A stretch of DNA of 64,000 nucleotides from Chrysophaeum taylorii (Eukaryota; Sar; Pelagophyceae; Pelagomonadales; Pelagomonadaceae). The notes under the pieces are model-generated. The model saw only the letters and a program-made list of their open reading frames with translations, was not told the DNA's origin and made no database searches. Of the stretch, positions 40,377-50,386 are shown piece after piece. Position 1 is the stretch's first letter. Each line of letters starts with the position of its first letter. The position numbers and the translations under genes are program-made. The stretch lies in the NCBI GenBank assembly GCA_029834535.1, contig JAQMWT010000088.1:1-64000 (forward strand), written 5' to 3'.

Positions 40377-40596
40377 GATCTCTTTTAACTAACTATTTAA
40401 CTTCAGACCTCTCCCGAGCATGGGAGCCAGGCCGGACCGACAGGAGCCAGTCCGGAATCACGGGCCTGTAGACGAGGAGCGCCGAAAGGTCGGTCGGCGG
40501 AGAGTGACCATCAAGCTTGTCGCCATGCGACGAGGAGACCGCGATGTGACTGACAACCAACTCGTCGATAACCTTCCTTCTTCGCCCCCCGGCCTT
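40377..40596 (-). mobile_element. (TTAG)-tail retroposon copy D, 5'-truncated, upstream of array copy 5
   Basis: The minus-strand copy starts inside the family body at GGCCGGGGGGCGAAG and ends with GAAGTTAAATAGTTAGTT. Normal array sequence (TTTTGCTAAAAAGTAATACACG) resumes at 40597, about 95 bp before the copy 5 start codon. It therefore lies within the probable promoter region of that gene. The 5' truncation is typical of LINE-type reverse transcription. Confidence 0.65.
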
Positions 40597-40691
40597 TTGC
40601 TAAAAAGTAATACACGTGCAAGATCGCGCGAAACTTAAACCCTTGCCCCAAAGATCGCGTGTGGAGAAGCGTTCAAAACACAAACGAAAGG

Positions 40692-41303
40692 ATGTTCTCC
40701 AAGGTCGTCGTCGCGCTCTGTCTCACCTCGGCTGCTGCCTTCGCGCCCGTGGCCTCCCACGTAGCCCCCAAGACCGTCGTCAAGGCCTTCGAGACTGAGC
40801 TCGGCGTCCAGCCTCCGCTTGGCTTCTTTGACCCTCTCGGCCTCCTCGCGGATGCCGACCAGGAGAAATTCGAGCGCCTCCGCTACGTCGAGATCAAGCA
40901 CGGCCGCATCTCGATGCTTGCCGTCCTCGGCCAGATCGTGACCAAGGCGGGGATCTTCCTCCCAGGCACCATCGACTACTCGGGCACCAAGTTCTCCGAC
41001 GTCCCGACGGGCTTCGGTGCCTTCTCCGCGATCCAACCGGCAGGCATCGCCCAGATCGTCGCCTTCGTCGGGTTCCTCGAGCTCTTCGTGATGAAGGACT
41101 CGGCCAACGGCGCCGCTCCCGGCGAGTTCCCTGGCGACTTCCGCAACGGCGCGCTGGACTTTGGGTGGGACTCGTTCTCGGCCGAGGAGAAGCTGAGCAA
41201 ACGTGCGATCGAGCTCAACAACGGCCGCGCTGCCATGATGGGCATCCTCGCGCTCATGGTCCACGAGGAGCTCGGTGTTTCCCTCTGGCCGGGCGGCATC
41301 TAA
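40692..41303 (+). CDS. Fucoxanthin chlorophyll a/c-binding protein, array copy 5
   Basis: The 203-residue protein differs from the other four by Ala24 to Val, just after the predicted signal cleavage region (SHVAPKT instead of SHAAPKT), so the mature antenna domain is unchanged. About 95 bp of normal upstream sequence remain before the retroposon in the spacer. The 3' hairpin is kept; farther downstream the unit is interrupted by a small duplication containing GTCGACATTTAAAGACA at about 41406-41422. Its expression may differ from its siblings because of the altered upstream DNA. Confidence 0.92.
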   Translation: MFSKVVVALCLTSAAAFAPVASHVAPKTVVKAFETELGVQPPLGFFDPLGLLADADQEKFERLRYVEIKHGRISMLAVLGQIVTKAGIFLPGTIDYSGTKFSDVPTGFGAFSAIQPAGIAQIVAFVGFLELFVMKDSANGAAPGEFPGDFRNGALDFGWDSFSAEEKLSKRAIELNNGRAAMMGILALMVHEELGVSLWPGGI

Positions 41304-41380
41304 GTGCAATCCCAGCAGCATCGCTGCTGCCGCGACGGCCACGCCTTTTTTTTGCTTGCGCGTAGACCCAAGAGTACAAT

Positions 41381-41932
41381 GTGACAGAGTAGTAAAGACA
41401 AAACCAGTCGACATTTAAAGACAAAACCAGAGTAGTACAATGTGAACCGAAGAATAATTTATATAAGATGTGGATATGATCCGGTGCTGTATTCAGGTCG
41501 TGTGTGACTTGCTAGGGCGTTTTTTTTTCTTTTCTTGGTACAGAATGGAGATGTGCGAACGCGTGAGCGATGTGTGCGGTACGAAAAGTTCAAAAAAGAG
41601 CTATGGTGAAGTAGACGGGCCTTCCTCTTCCGTTCAAGCGGCGGGATCGGCAGCACCTCGCCTGATTTTATGTGGTAGAAAGTTGAGTTACTCGAGTAGG
41701 TTTGTGGCAGTTGTGTTGTGAACCTGGCAGATGCGAGCGCCCGAATATCCGAAGAATGTCGACTAGATGCTGGCGACCTCGACTAGTATTCTAGGACGCA
41801 GCGTGGTTTCTTGGCTCCACTAAATCGCGGACGGGTGTTGTCGGCGGCAAACGCGCAGCCCGCCTCGTCAGCTACGTCGGCGAGTGCGAGGCGGCTCGCG
41901 AGGCGGCTCGTGAACACTGTTTGCACACTGCC
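41381..41932. other. Spacer right of the light-harvesting array
   Basis: The spacer begins with a small duplication around the LINE-like end motif (41405-41422; AGAGTAGTA on both sides). No gene is recognised between about 41430 and 41930. The long plus-strand frame that begins at 41811 has no family features and overlaps a better-looking minus-strand gene. Confidence 0.4.
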
Positions 41933-42900
41933 TTACGGATTTCGGCCGTTGCGGGTAGCTGCAGTTGCGGGTGACCAGCGGGTGCAGGTGCAGCTACCCC
42001 GTGCACGCGACTCGAGGCTACGGTTGAGGCGCGGTAGAAGTTGGCCGCGGTCCGAAGACAGCGAGTGGTGCGACTCTATGCAGTCTTGCGGCTCAGAAAT
42101 ACGCAATCCCACAAATCTCATCAAGCGACATTCAGTCGACGTGGCGACCAACAGAGTGGCGGCGCGCTCGATGGCGTCGAACCCGATCCGCACGGCCAGA
42201 GCGCGTGGCCAGAGACGATCGTCGACAGCTGCCGACGACGGCGCAGCGCGAGTGGCGTCGCCATCGCTTTCCTCCTCTTCCGAGCCGCCGTCGCTTCGCG
42301 GACCGGAAAACCGATGGTATGCGGCTCGATACGTCGTGTCGGTAGGGACCGGGAGCGCGATGTCGTTGTCTTCGTTCTCCTCCTCCTCGATGATCTCGGG
42401 CATTTTGAGGACGCGCGCGGCGAGCGATCGGTTGAGTTCCTACGACAACGGAGAACGTCCACGCTCCTTTTTTCCAGCGGCCGAGCGCTTGGCGAAGGCG
42501 GCTTCCAGCTGGTCGACGGAGCGTTCGAGGCCTTGGATCTCAAACCAAATCGTGCTGCGTCGATGCAGCTGCTCGGCGGCGGCGGCGGCGGCGCCCGGGT
42601 GGTCGTCGAGCTGCCAGCGACCTCCTGCTCGAAGGCGGCGGAGAACGTTGAGGTCACGCCCCTGCTTTTTCTTGACACCGGCCTGTTTCTGCTCAACGGT
42701 TGCCTTGGCGGCTTCCCAACTCTTAGTCTTTCGAGTAGTCTTTCTTCGACGCCATCGTCGGAAAAAAGCACGCTGCGAGTCGCCCGGGCGCGAGCCTGTC
42801 AATGTCGCGCATCACCTCGATGTCGCATCGTCGCCCATGACCCCGAAGGCGTACCGATGCCTCGATTAAGCTCCTCTCTCTTGCCGGCCGGCCGGCGGCC
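41933..42900 (-). pseudogene. Broken gene for an acidic, partly coiled-coil protein
   Basis: The minus strand shows MASKKDYSK at about 42760, then after a slip SWEAAKATVEQKQAGVKKKQ and a heptad-like stretch IQGLERSVDQLEAAFAKRSA. A TAG at 42437-42439 interrupts this phase, which then stays open as ELNRSLAARVLKMPEIIEEE and an acidic region to 41933. The two halves share the same phase. No family is recognised. It could be one protein broken by a slip and a nonsense change, or two adjacent genes. Confidence 0.3.
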
Positions 42901-42939
42901 AGCGCGTGCGAATCCCGAGCAAAGCACGTATGAGCCACC

Positions 42940-43460
42940 GAGCCGAAGGACTGGTGGTATCTACTATCTATCCATCGTCGGGGAGAGTGTCCTTCGCCTT
43001 AATTAACGCACCAATATTTCAAAACCAACAGCTACTCGCCTACCCCCGATTCGCGGAACAACAAACAGACAGACATACCTTTTTCCGAAGCACGTGTTAT
43101 TACTACAAGTAATAAAAGGTGGTTTGGGTTTTTTTTTTGGGGTGTCGTCGACTGGACTGCTAGGGGGGGGCTCGAGGTTTTGTAGAGGTCAACTGCTAAG
43201 AGGGGGTGGTGCGAACGGGGACTGGGCTTTCTGGTGGTGGGTTGGTTGAAGGGGGTTTCTAGCATATCTCTCGAATCCGGCAGTGCGGGAATCCGGGGCG
43301 CAAGTAGCCCGCTTTCCGGGAGCTATAATCTCGATTAATTTGGCGATCCCCCTTTTCCCGCGAGTTGTCGCATTTTCCGCCGGGCGGCGACGAAGTCGAC
43401 CCCCTCGCGAGGGGGGAAAAAATTTAACTAGATATCCTGCTTGAAAATCTGGATAAGGGG
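42940..43460. other. Spacer with G-rich runs
   Basis: The stretch contains a T/G homopolymer-rich section (43128-43175) and a fragment resembling the LINE-like end on the plus strand (CAACTGCTAAGAGGGGG, near 43190). No gene or RNA was recognised. Confidence 0.35.
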
Positions 43461-43463
43461 ATT

Positions 43464-44296
43464 TTGCAGCTACTTTTCAAAAACCCCGATTCCAGCCCAG
43501 AAACGGCGTATATCGGCGAGGAGGGGGCGATAAGAAAACGTGGAGCAGGAAAGTCTCGAGCGGCAAATGGGCTCACATTGTCAACGAAAAATTATACGAC
43601 GGTCAAAATTACGCGATATCACCTTTTCGACCATTCACAAAGGTCGTCTGTGTGAATTCCGAGGCAAAAGAATTCAGAATGTCACAGTTGTGCAAATCGA
43701 ATGGAGTTGCGAATGACTTTGGGTGCGGACCCAAAGTAGGCGCAGACGTGGTGACTGCAGATCCTCGGCGGTGGTAGAGGTGTAGCGGACGTGGATAGTC
43801 TGCGGCGGCTGGTGGTTGCGCGTACCTGGTGCGGGTAGTCTGCGGTGGGCCATCGAACGCAGCTGCGAGAGGTACCTCGGGTAAGAACGAGAATGTCTTA
43901 GCAGCCGGTATCTGGCAGAACACCCGACGAAGCCCAACAAAAAAAACTATTGGCCTGATCGCTCTCGTTCGCAGCATCGGCTGCCACGCCCAGACCCGAC
44001 TCGAGGCCAAACAAAACCCGACGCTGGGGCAGTATCTCCTGTGGCTTGGGGAAGCAAAACGGACTGTCGACGTGACAACAACCCCTCGTCTCGAGGAATC
44101 TCGAGGAATCTCACGTTCGTACCGCGTCTTGATCCGCCGAGCAAGCGGTACCGAGACAGGCCGCGAGGCTGCCACCACTCGCGTCGCCGTCGCACAAGTC
44201 TGCGCCGCCCGCCAGGCTCTATCCAATGCTGTCCACCAATACATCGTGTTTGCGTCATCATTTGGGTGTCCTGACTACTGTACTATGTGTTCATAA
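43464..44296. other. Unassigned region with competing frames
   Basis: Frames of 155 codons (plus, 43829-44296) and 211 codons (minus, 44244-43609) overlap, and neither shows a domain. The DNA near 43740-43860 has a short imperfect duplication (GGTAGTCTGCGG or GATAGTCTGCGG, twice). I cannot decide which strand, if any, is coding. Confidence 0.3.
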
Positions 44297-44571
44297 AGCT
44301 CCACAAAATAGAGTTAACGCTACATATATCACGAAAAAGAACATATAGTCTACATTTGAAAAAAAAAAAAAAAAAAAGTCTGCGCCTCGTTTACGTTAAT
44401 TTACGGTTAAAGAAATAGTATTGCACAAGCGGGAGAAAAAAAGCAGCACCACCAGCCCCGAAAATAAAATAAAAGAAAATAAATCGGTGGCGGCGACGGG
44501 TCCCTTATCATGGCGGGAGGCAGGAGAATGGATGGACGTGTCGTGGCTGCTGAAATACCCCGCGCGCGGGA
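44297..44571. other. Upstream region of the DUF3556-like gene
   Basis: An A/T-rich interval with a poly-A run at about 44359-44377. No conserved promoter element was found. Confidence 0.4.
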
Positions 44572-46181
44572 ATGAAGGTGCCACCGGAGGTTCCGAGAGG
44601 TGGCGGGTTCCTGGACGTGATGGACGCGTGCGTTCGACGGATGCACGCTCGCGACGGTGGATTGGAGATCCCTTATAGCATTTTGTATTGGCATTGGGGA
44701 ATGGTCGTCGTGTTCGTCGTTAGTTCCGGCACGGTGTTCGCATTGACCTCGGTGTTCACTTGGGTGAATTTCATTCACAAACTCCTCGTAGCGTTCAGCC
44801 TTTGGGAATCGCTGGGGCGTGATCCACGGACCGCTCCATCAAAAATTCAAGCCACCGTTCCAGGATTGGTGGTACCGGATGACACCATCAAGTACGGCAC
44901 GACGCCTCTTTGGACGTTTTGGTCGAGGGATATCTGACCTACGCGTTCTCTGCCGCGGCTCTTCTCAGCCCAGAGGCGGGCTGGTGGATAGTCCCTATCA
45001 CGCTCTGCTCGCTCGACGAGTTTATTTTTGATTACGGCCAGCACCTTCACAGCTACGGGAACCTCCACATGTTTGCGTGCGCCAGCTTCGGATCGATTAC
45101 GGGGATAAGTTGTTTTGGACGTTTTTTTACGTCTGCGGCGGTGTCTGCGAGATCGGCCCCACCTTCCAATACTTTTTTACGAGCAACTTGTTGACCGCCA
45201 AGTTCATGGTCGACGTGCCGTGGGCGGGGTGGTTTCGCAGCACCTTTTTTGTTGACTGCGAAGAAGGAAGGAGACGACTACCGTTTGAAGCCGACCGGCC
45301 GCGAGGTAGGTACCTGGCTACTACTTTGGCGGCGGTGATCGAAACGATCGTCCCCGTTGCTGCTTGGATCGTTCCGAATTTTGCGTGTGCCGTGTTCTTT
45401 TGCATGCACTTGTTTATCGTCTCCACCCTCGTCATAGACGTCTTCGTATGGAACGTCTGCGACTTGGTTTGGTTTTTCGTGCTGTTTTCGCGCCTCCGGA
45501 ACGACGACGACGACGACGACGTCCCGGCGCCGTTGTTGGTGGTTTGGCTCGTCGCCCATGCCTGCTACGCGATCTACGGTCATCTCGTCCCGGACTCGAT
45601 GCCCTACGTCGTGGCGCACCGCCATTCCGCCGGCAATTTCAGCCAGGGCGTTCTCGTCGTAAAGAAAACGGCCGCGGAGAAACTGTCTCGCCTACAGACT
45701 CACGCGGGCTTCCCGCAGCAATCCCCCGGCTGGCTTGGCGAATACCTGAGCTTCCACGCCTTCTTCGCCTACGTTTGGAACTGGAACCTGCCTTCGCGAT
45801 TGCTGCCGGCACTCCTCGTCGAGAACTTCCGGCAGCTTAAATCGACATTTCGCGACGAGGGCGACTGACTACCTCCTCGTCCACAGCGTCTTGTTCTTCG
45901 ACGCGCTCGTCGCCCACCTTCGCTTCGACGGTCTCTCGAACGTGGACCTCGTCAAGCAACTCGCTGCGGTCTGTGGTTTTGAGGAGGGCGACTGCGTCCT
46001 CGCGTGGGTTGGCGCCTTTCCCTCCTTTGTATTGGAAGCTTCCAGGAAGCTCGTCGACTCGGCGAGGGGGGTAATCAAACAAGGAAAATACAAGGCCTTC
46101 GACCTCATGGACCCCCGCTACAAAAATCCCTCCGACATCCCGAAAACCAACATCCCGGCGCTCGTCAAAAAGGCCGACTGA
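44572..46181 (+). pseudogene. DUF3556-type multi-pass membrane protein with four frame slips
   Basis: Successive frames read as one protein of about 530 residues resembling the DUF3556 transmembrane family (bacterial and algal, function unknown). Recognisable parts in order are MVVVFVVSSGTVFALTSVF (membrane helix); HGPLHQKFKPPFQDWWY; DVLVEGYLTYAFSAAALLSP (helix); KLFWTFFYVCGGVCE; several hydrophobic segments to about 45500; an Asp run; and SMPYVVAHRHSAGNFSQGVL near 45600, which matches the family's HRH-AGN motif. Phase changes occur near 44817, 44900, 45090 and 45863. Translated similarity continues across each slip without loss of residues, which suggests very recent decay or uncorrected indels rather than introns. 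The ATG at 44572 is the first in phase. Confidence 0.6.
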
Positions 46182-47059
46182 CGGCTCCTCTCATCCCATC
46201 AGAGGCCGGGATATCGACTTTTGTTGCACGGCCTCCATCCAGCCCCTCGAGTTGCTTTTTCCAGTTTGATGAGGCAGGAGGACCTGTGAAGACAAGACTT
46301 CGTCTTCTGTTCTTGTTGACAACCACCAAAACCGAAATTCCCGGATCTGCAGCGACGTGCCATCGCTGATGCTTCTCTGGACGATGGCCGCCGCCTTTTA
46401 TAGAAAAAGTAAAAAGTTTGCGTTCTAGGTGGTGTTTATTTGTTTGTTTAAACAGCCAACGGCGCTTTGCGCGACGTACCGTCCGAGAAGCGGACGCCGC
46501 CAGATGCCCGCGCCAAAGAATATCAGTTCGCCAAAGCATACGGGATGCTCATTCCTGCTTCAAAAACCACGAGCAACATCCTCCCAGCGTGTCTCAAGGT
46601 CGTCCTCGGCCCCGTCCTGTTCTTCGTGCTGTCGCCGTGCACCCGCGTCGCGCGACCCGGAAGTACACCTGGCTGCACCACATCTCGACGGAGACTCTGC
46701 TGCGGCGCCTCGCGGCCTCGAGAGTCCATCGACGTCACGCGCCGCAAGCGGAGTCACGTCGCCCGCAAGCCCTTCTCCCGACTCCCACGCAAGATGCTCT
46801 CGCCTTGGCTCCAACCGCCCACCGCGGGCTCCGCAGATGTGACGTACTCCCGGGGAGGATGCTCGCCAAAAGCGCTCCGGAAATGCGACATTCCCTTCAA
46901 CTCGTGGCACGACCTCGCACGAGACCAAGACCGCGGTCCGCAGTGGCGGTCCGCCATCAACTCTTTTGCCTACAGCACTAAAAATCAAGGCCGCCAGAGC
47001 CAAGCCGAAGGTGGGTCTACGCGCCCCAAGGCATGGAAGGAGCCTGGGCGGGCCCCTAT
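46182..47059. other. Unassigned region before the (GACA)n repeat
   Basis: A plus-strand frame (46467-47207) runs through the region into the GACA repeat, but its translation is Arg/Ser/Pro-rich and domain-free, and other phases are equally open. Nothing can be assigned. Confidence 0.35.
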
Positions 47060-47160
<101 letters not shown>

Positions 47161-47332
47161 CCCGCGAGAAGCGAGAAAAAACGGCCCCGAAGCCAGTTTT
47201 CGACTAGAAAACGGCTGCGTTGGGCGCGGAAAAGAAACGCCAGCAGCAGCAGCAGCAGCTGAAAGTTTTTCTTCTTCGCGGAGGGAGGCCTTAGCGTATT
47301 GCGAGAAGGAAGGAGTAGGGGCCAAGAAACGC

Positions 47333-48420
47333 ATGACTGACCGCCCAGAGTGGATTGAGCTCATCATCACCTGGAGGAGACAGTTCGACGATCGACTGAA
47401 GGAGCGTGTTTTGTGTGATGAAACAGCCGTGACGCACACTCCTTCGGACCGGACGTTGCTCACGCCGAAGGAGGAGCAGGCGCTTGTTGTGAAACGGATC
47501 GTCGAGAGCAAGCAACAAGGCCCGCGCCAAGCTGCGAAGAGATTATTGGAGTCAAAGTGCGCCATATTTTACTCCGCTCAATCGTCGACTCGAGAACCGG
47601 CGCGGCGGACGCATGAAAGTCCCGTTCAACAACAACGTCAACTACAAACTTGTATGCGGCCATTCGCCCTCGGAAGAATTCTTCATAGGTTTCTTCGCCC
47701 GCAACTCGCACCGGATCAGCACGAAGATCAAGCAAAAAATGCTCGATCTTACCGCGAACTGCGACGAGATGGTCGAGGAGTAAATTGCGGGCATCCACAG
47801 AGTTCGCGCCGAGCTCTCGAGGTGGCGGGGATTATATTATGGACGAGCACGGCGCCATATCGGACCCCCGCCTTGTCGTCCTGAACCTCGACGACGAGAC
47901 GCCCCAGTTTTTTTTTTCGTGGACTACGCCGATAACAACAAAGGGAACGCCAAGACCGAGGCTTACGACTACCGCGAGTGCAACACTGTCATGATGTGCT
48001 GGGGCCTGTGCGGGCCGCGATTTATACGCGGCTTTTTTCTCGGCACAGGCGTGGCAGCGCTGCAAGGGCGGCTGCGTCTGCGGCCTTGAGAAAAGCGCTT
48101 TCTGCGACGCCAGCCAAACTCGATTATTTATGACGAGATCAGCGGGGACCTCAAACGGAAGCGATGCAAAAAGGCGGTGGAGGATCTTGCATTTGCCTTG
48201 CCGGATGATGCTGAATATGAGGAGGAAGAGGACAGCGACGACGCCGAATTCGAGATCGAGATCGGTCGTCGCCGCCGTCGGCGACCCCGGCCACGAACCA
48301 ACCAGCTACCTCAGACGCAGCTCCCAGGGATGGACCCCACCGACGCTCCGGGAGCTCATGCTTATTTCGACACCTATAGTATGGCTCGCCATCCTCACCT
48401 TCCTCATGGCTTGTAATTTT
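47333..48420 (+). pseudogene. pogo/Tigger-like DDE transposase relic
   Basis: Across several slips the plus strand gives a helix-turn-helix-like segment (TLLTPKEEQALVVKRIVESK, about 47455-47515), then EEFFIGFFARNSHRISTK (about 47670-47725) like the W-x-F-x-R block of CENP-B-type domains. It continues with VVLNLDDETPQ (about 47877), which resembles the NxDET motif holding the first catalytic Asp of pogo/Tigger transposases, and DYRECNTVMMCWGLCGP (about 47970-48020), like the following TV-x-x-x-x-x-G segment. An acidic tail follows (48215-48265). The order and spacing support the family; the frame is clearly broken. Confidence 0.45.
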
Positions 48421-48988
48421 AAGCGTCGGGTAACTGCTAGACATTACCCCGCACCATACCACGATCACGTTAAAAAACTGGGGTATGGCGTGCCCCAGGT
48501 CCGAAAGGAGAGTGGTCTCGGGAGTGCGCCTGACTCTCTAACGTCGCTCGTTCGGTCCATGGTACGGCCCTGGCAACAAAACTGTAATTTTTTCGTGTCT
48601 CGGCCGGCCTGTACCGTTGTTGTTGTTTCCTCCAACAAAAGTGTTCCGTTGCAACAACTCGGGTAAGCTGCGGACCAAGGGAGTACGACAAGCAGTTTGG
48701 AGCCGCCGGTGCTATGCTGATGATGGCGAGACAACAACAACAACAACAAGCACGTCCTCGGGGGTCGCGAGCCAAACCACGATGCTCCTCCTCCTCCTCC
48801 TCCTCCTCAGAAAAGTCAAGAATGATATTGTTGTGAAAAATAGTGGCTCCTCGTAGACCCTCATCACTCATAAGACCAGCCAGCCCGAATAACCGCACAC
48901 ATTGATATCAGGAACATTTGTTGTGCGGCGCAGGAGAACGCACCCCGCTCCTTCATTTTCAAACAAAATAATCAGAGTCATAACGTCG
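48421..48988. other. 3' flank of the ARM gene, with trinucleotide runs
   Basis: No gene is recognised. An ACA run (48731-48749) and a CTC run (48785-48809) occur. Part of the stretch is likely the 3' untranslated region of the minus-strand ARM gene. Confidence 0.4.
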
Positions 48989-50149
48989 TCAGCTAAAGCC
49001 CAGCGTCCGCAAGGCCAAGGTGGCCTCGTGCTTGGCCACGGGATTGTCGTCCCTCGCGAGGTCGAGAAGCACGGGCACAACGAGCCCCGTGATTTGGGGG
49101 TTGTTGACAGCGAGATTCGCCAGCGCCCAGGCAGCCTCGACTTTTGCGCCGTCCGTTCCGCGAGTCGCGAGGTCGACGAGGGCGTCGGGGTGGAAGAATA
49201 CGTCGTCTTGCAGTGCGAGATTGGCCAGAGCCCCCGCCGCGAACTCTTTCGCTTCGTCGGTCCCGCACGCCACGATGTCCAGGAGACCCGGGATCGCCCC
49301 AGATTCGAGGATGATGCTCCGGTTGTCTTCGAGAGCGGCGAGATTCGCGACTGCTCCCGCCGCGATTTCGCAAGCGTCCTTCGATGCGAGGAGCTCGACC
49401 AGCGCGGGGATCGCGCCCGCCGCGGCGATCGCCTTTTGATTGTCGGCGTTGTTGTGCGCGAGGTTCGCGAGAGCGCCGACGGCGTCCTTGTTTCCTCGCT
49501 CGGACAAATCCACGAGCGTCGGGAGCGCCCCCGCGTCAACGATCATCTTCTGGTTGTCCGGGTTCGCCAGCGCAAGACTCTGGAGCGCAACCGCCGCCTG
49601 GTCCCTCGAATCTCTCAAGAGATCGACCAGCACAGGGATCGCAGAAGAGAAGTCGCCCGTTTCGGCGCCGACATGCGCGAGCGCGTCCGCCACCAAGTCG
49701 CGAGCCCTCGAGGATTCGCCTGTCTTCGCGAGGTCTAAGAAGGCCGGCATCGCATCAATAGCAACCCGGGAGTCGTTGAAGGCGAGAATCGCCAGAGCGC
49801 GCGCTGCCTCGACCCGAGCTTCTTCGTCTCTACCTTCCAAAGCGAGTTTCGCGAGCCCCGGAACTGACGCCTTCATGTCTATCGACGCGTTCACAGCCAG
49901 ATTCGCCAAAGCCCACGCCGCCTCGACGCGCGCCTCGCTTCCCAACAAATCGACGAGCACCGGAATCGCGCCGGCGGCCACCATGGCAACCTGGTTCTCA
50001 TCGTTTTCGAAAGCGAGGTCAGCGAGCTCCCGCGCGGCCGCCTCGCTCCCATCCCTCGCGCGCTCCACTAGCACAGGAATCTTCGATCGCAACATCAGCC
50101 GCAGCTTGTTGGGGCCAACGACTTCCTTCGCGATCGTTGTCACAGCCAT
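48989..50149 (-). CDS. Armadillo-repeat protein
   Basis: An uninterrupted 386-codon frame starts at the ATG at 50149 and ends in TGA. It consists almost entirely of about nine armadillo-type repeats of 38-42 residues, each with the GAIPVLVDLL and AAGALANLA signatures (for example residues 60-100 and 225-265). ARM repeats stack into a right-handed superhelix that binds peptides or proteins, as in importin alpha, beta-catenin and plant ARM proteins. No F-box, U-box or importin-beta-binding segment is present, so the partner is unknown. There is no signal peptide or membrane segment, suggesting a cytosolic or nuclear location. It is intronless. Repeat-only ARM proteins of this kind are numerous in ochrophyte genomes. 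Confidence 0.85.
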   Translation of the reverse strand: MAVTTIAKEVVGPNKLRLMLRSKIPVLVERARDGSEAAARELADLAFENDENQVAMVAAGAIPVLVDLLGSEARVEAAWALANLAVNASIDMKASVPGLAKLALEGRDEEARVEAARALAILAFNDSRVAIDAMPAFLDLAKTGESSRARDLVADALAHVGAETGDFSSAIPVLVDLLRDSRDQAAVALQSLALANPDNQKMIVDAGALPTLVDLSERGNKDAVGALANLAHNNADNQKAIAAAGAIPALVELLASKDACEIAAGAVANLAALEDNRSIILESGAIPGLLDIVACGTDEAKEFAAGALANLALQDDVFFHPDALVDLATRGTDGAKVEAAWALANLAVNNPQITGLVVPVLLDLARDDNPVAKHEATLALRTLGFS

Positions 50150-50330
50150 CCCGCAGCCTCCTCAACCATGGATTCAATAATGGATCCTTTTTTCGTTCAT
50201 TCACAGAGAGAAGAATCTTCTTCTGCGTCTTTTTATGTATTTTCTTTTGACACCTAAGAAGAACAACGGCATTATTTTCGCGGTTTACAAACAATTGTGA
50301 TGCTGCCTTGAAGAAAGAAAGAAAGAAATA
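50150..50330. other. Upstream region of the ARM gene
   Basis: About 180 bp separate the ARM start codon from Helitron-like copy 6. The part next to the gene is A/T-rich (TTTTTTCGTTCATTCAC); a GAAA run (50311-50328) borders the Helitron-like end. No defined promoter motif was recognised. Confidence 0.35.
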
Positions 50331-50355
50331 TCCTAACTACTAATCGACAGATGTT

Positions 50356-50386
<31 letters not shown>

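Larger units (their letters stand above)
35110..41380 (+). repeat. Tandem array of five light-harvesting gene units
   Basis: Gene starts are at 35307, 36495, 37691, 38888 and 40692, giving spacings of 1188, 1196, 1197 and 1804 bp. The last spacing is long because of retroposon insertions. Each unit holds an upstream segment with GACAGTGGACCCTAGACGAG, the 612-bp gene, a short 3' hairpin and a common downstream spacer. Units 2 and 3 share one spacer variant (GTACTACACATGAACC), while units 1, 4 and 5 have GTACAATGTGA. Unit 1 alone lacks the TTCGCC before ACGGGTAG. The mosaic pattern points to exchange among units. Confidence 0.9.

Noticed and set aside
35250-41414. Long minus-strand frames (259-310 codons) opposite each light-harvesting gene
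   Set aside because: They are antisense shadows of a GC-rich, codon-biased gene, rich in charged residues with no domain; the plus-strand protein is a clear antenna protein.
41811-42869. 352-codon plus-strand frame
   Set aside because: It is Arg/Ser-rich without domains and overlaps minus-strand segments with heptad and acidic patterns typical of real protein.
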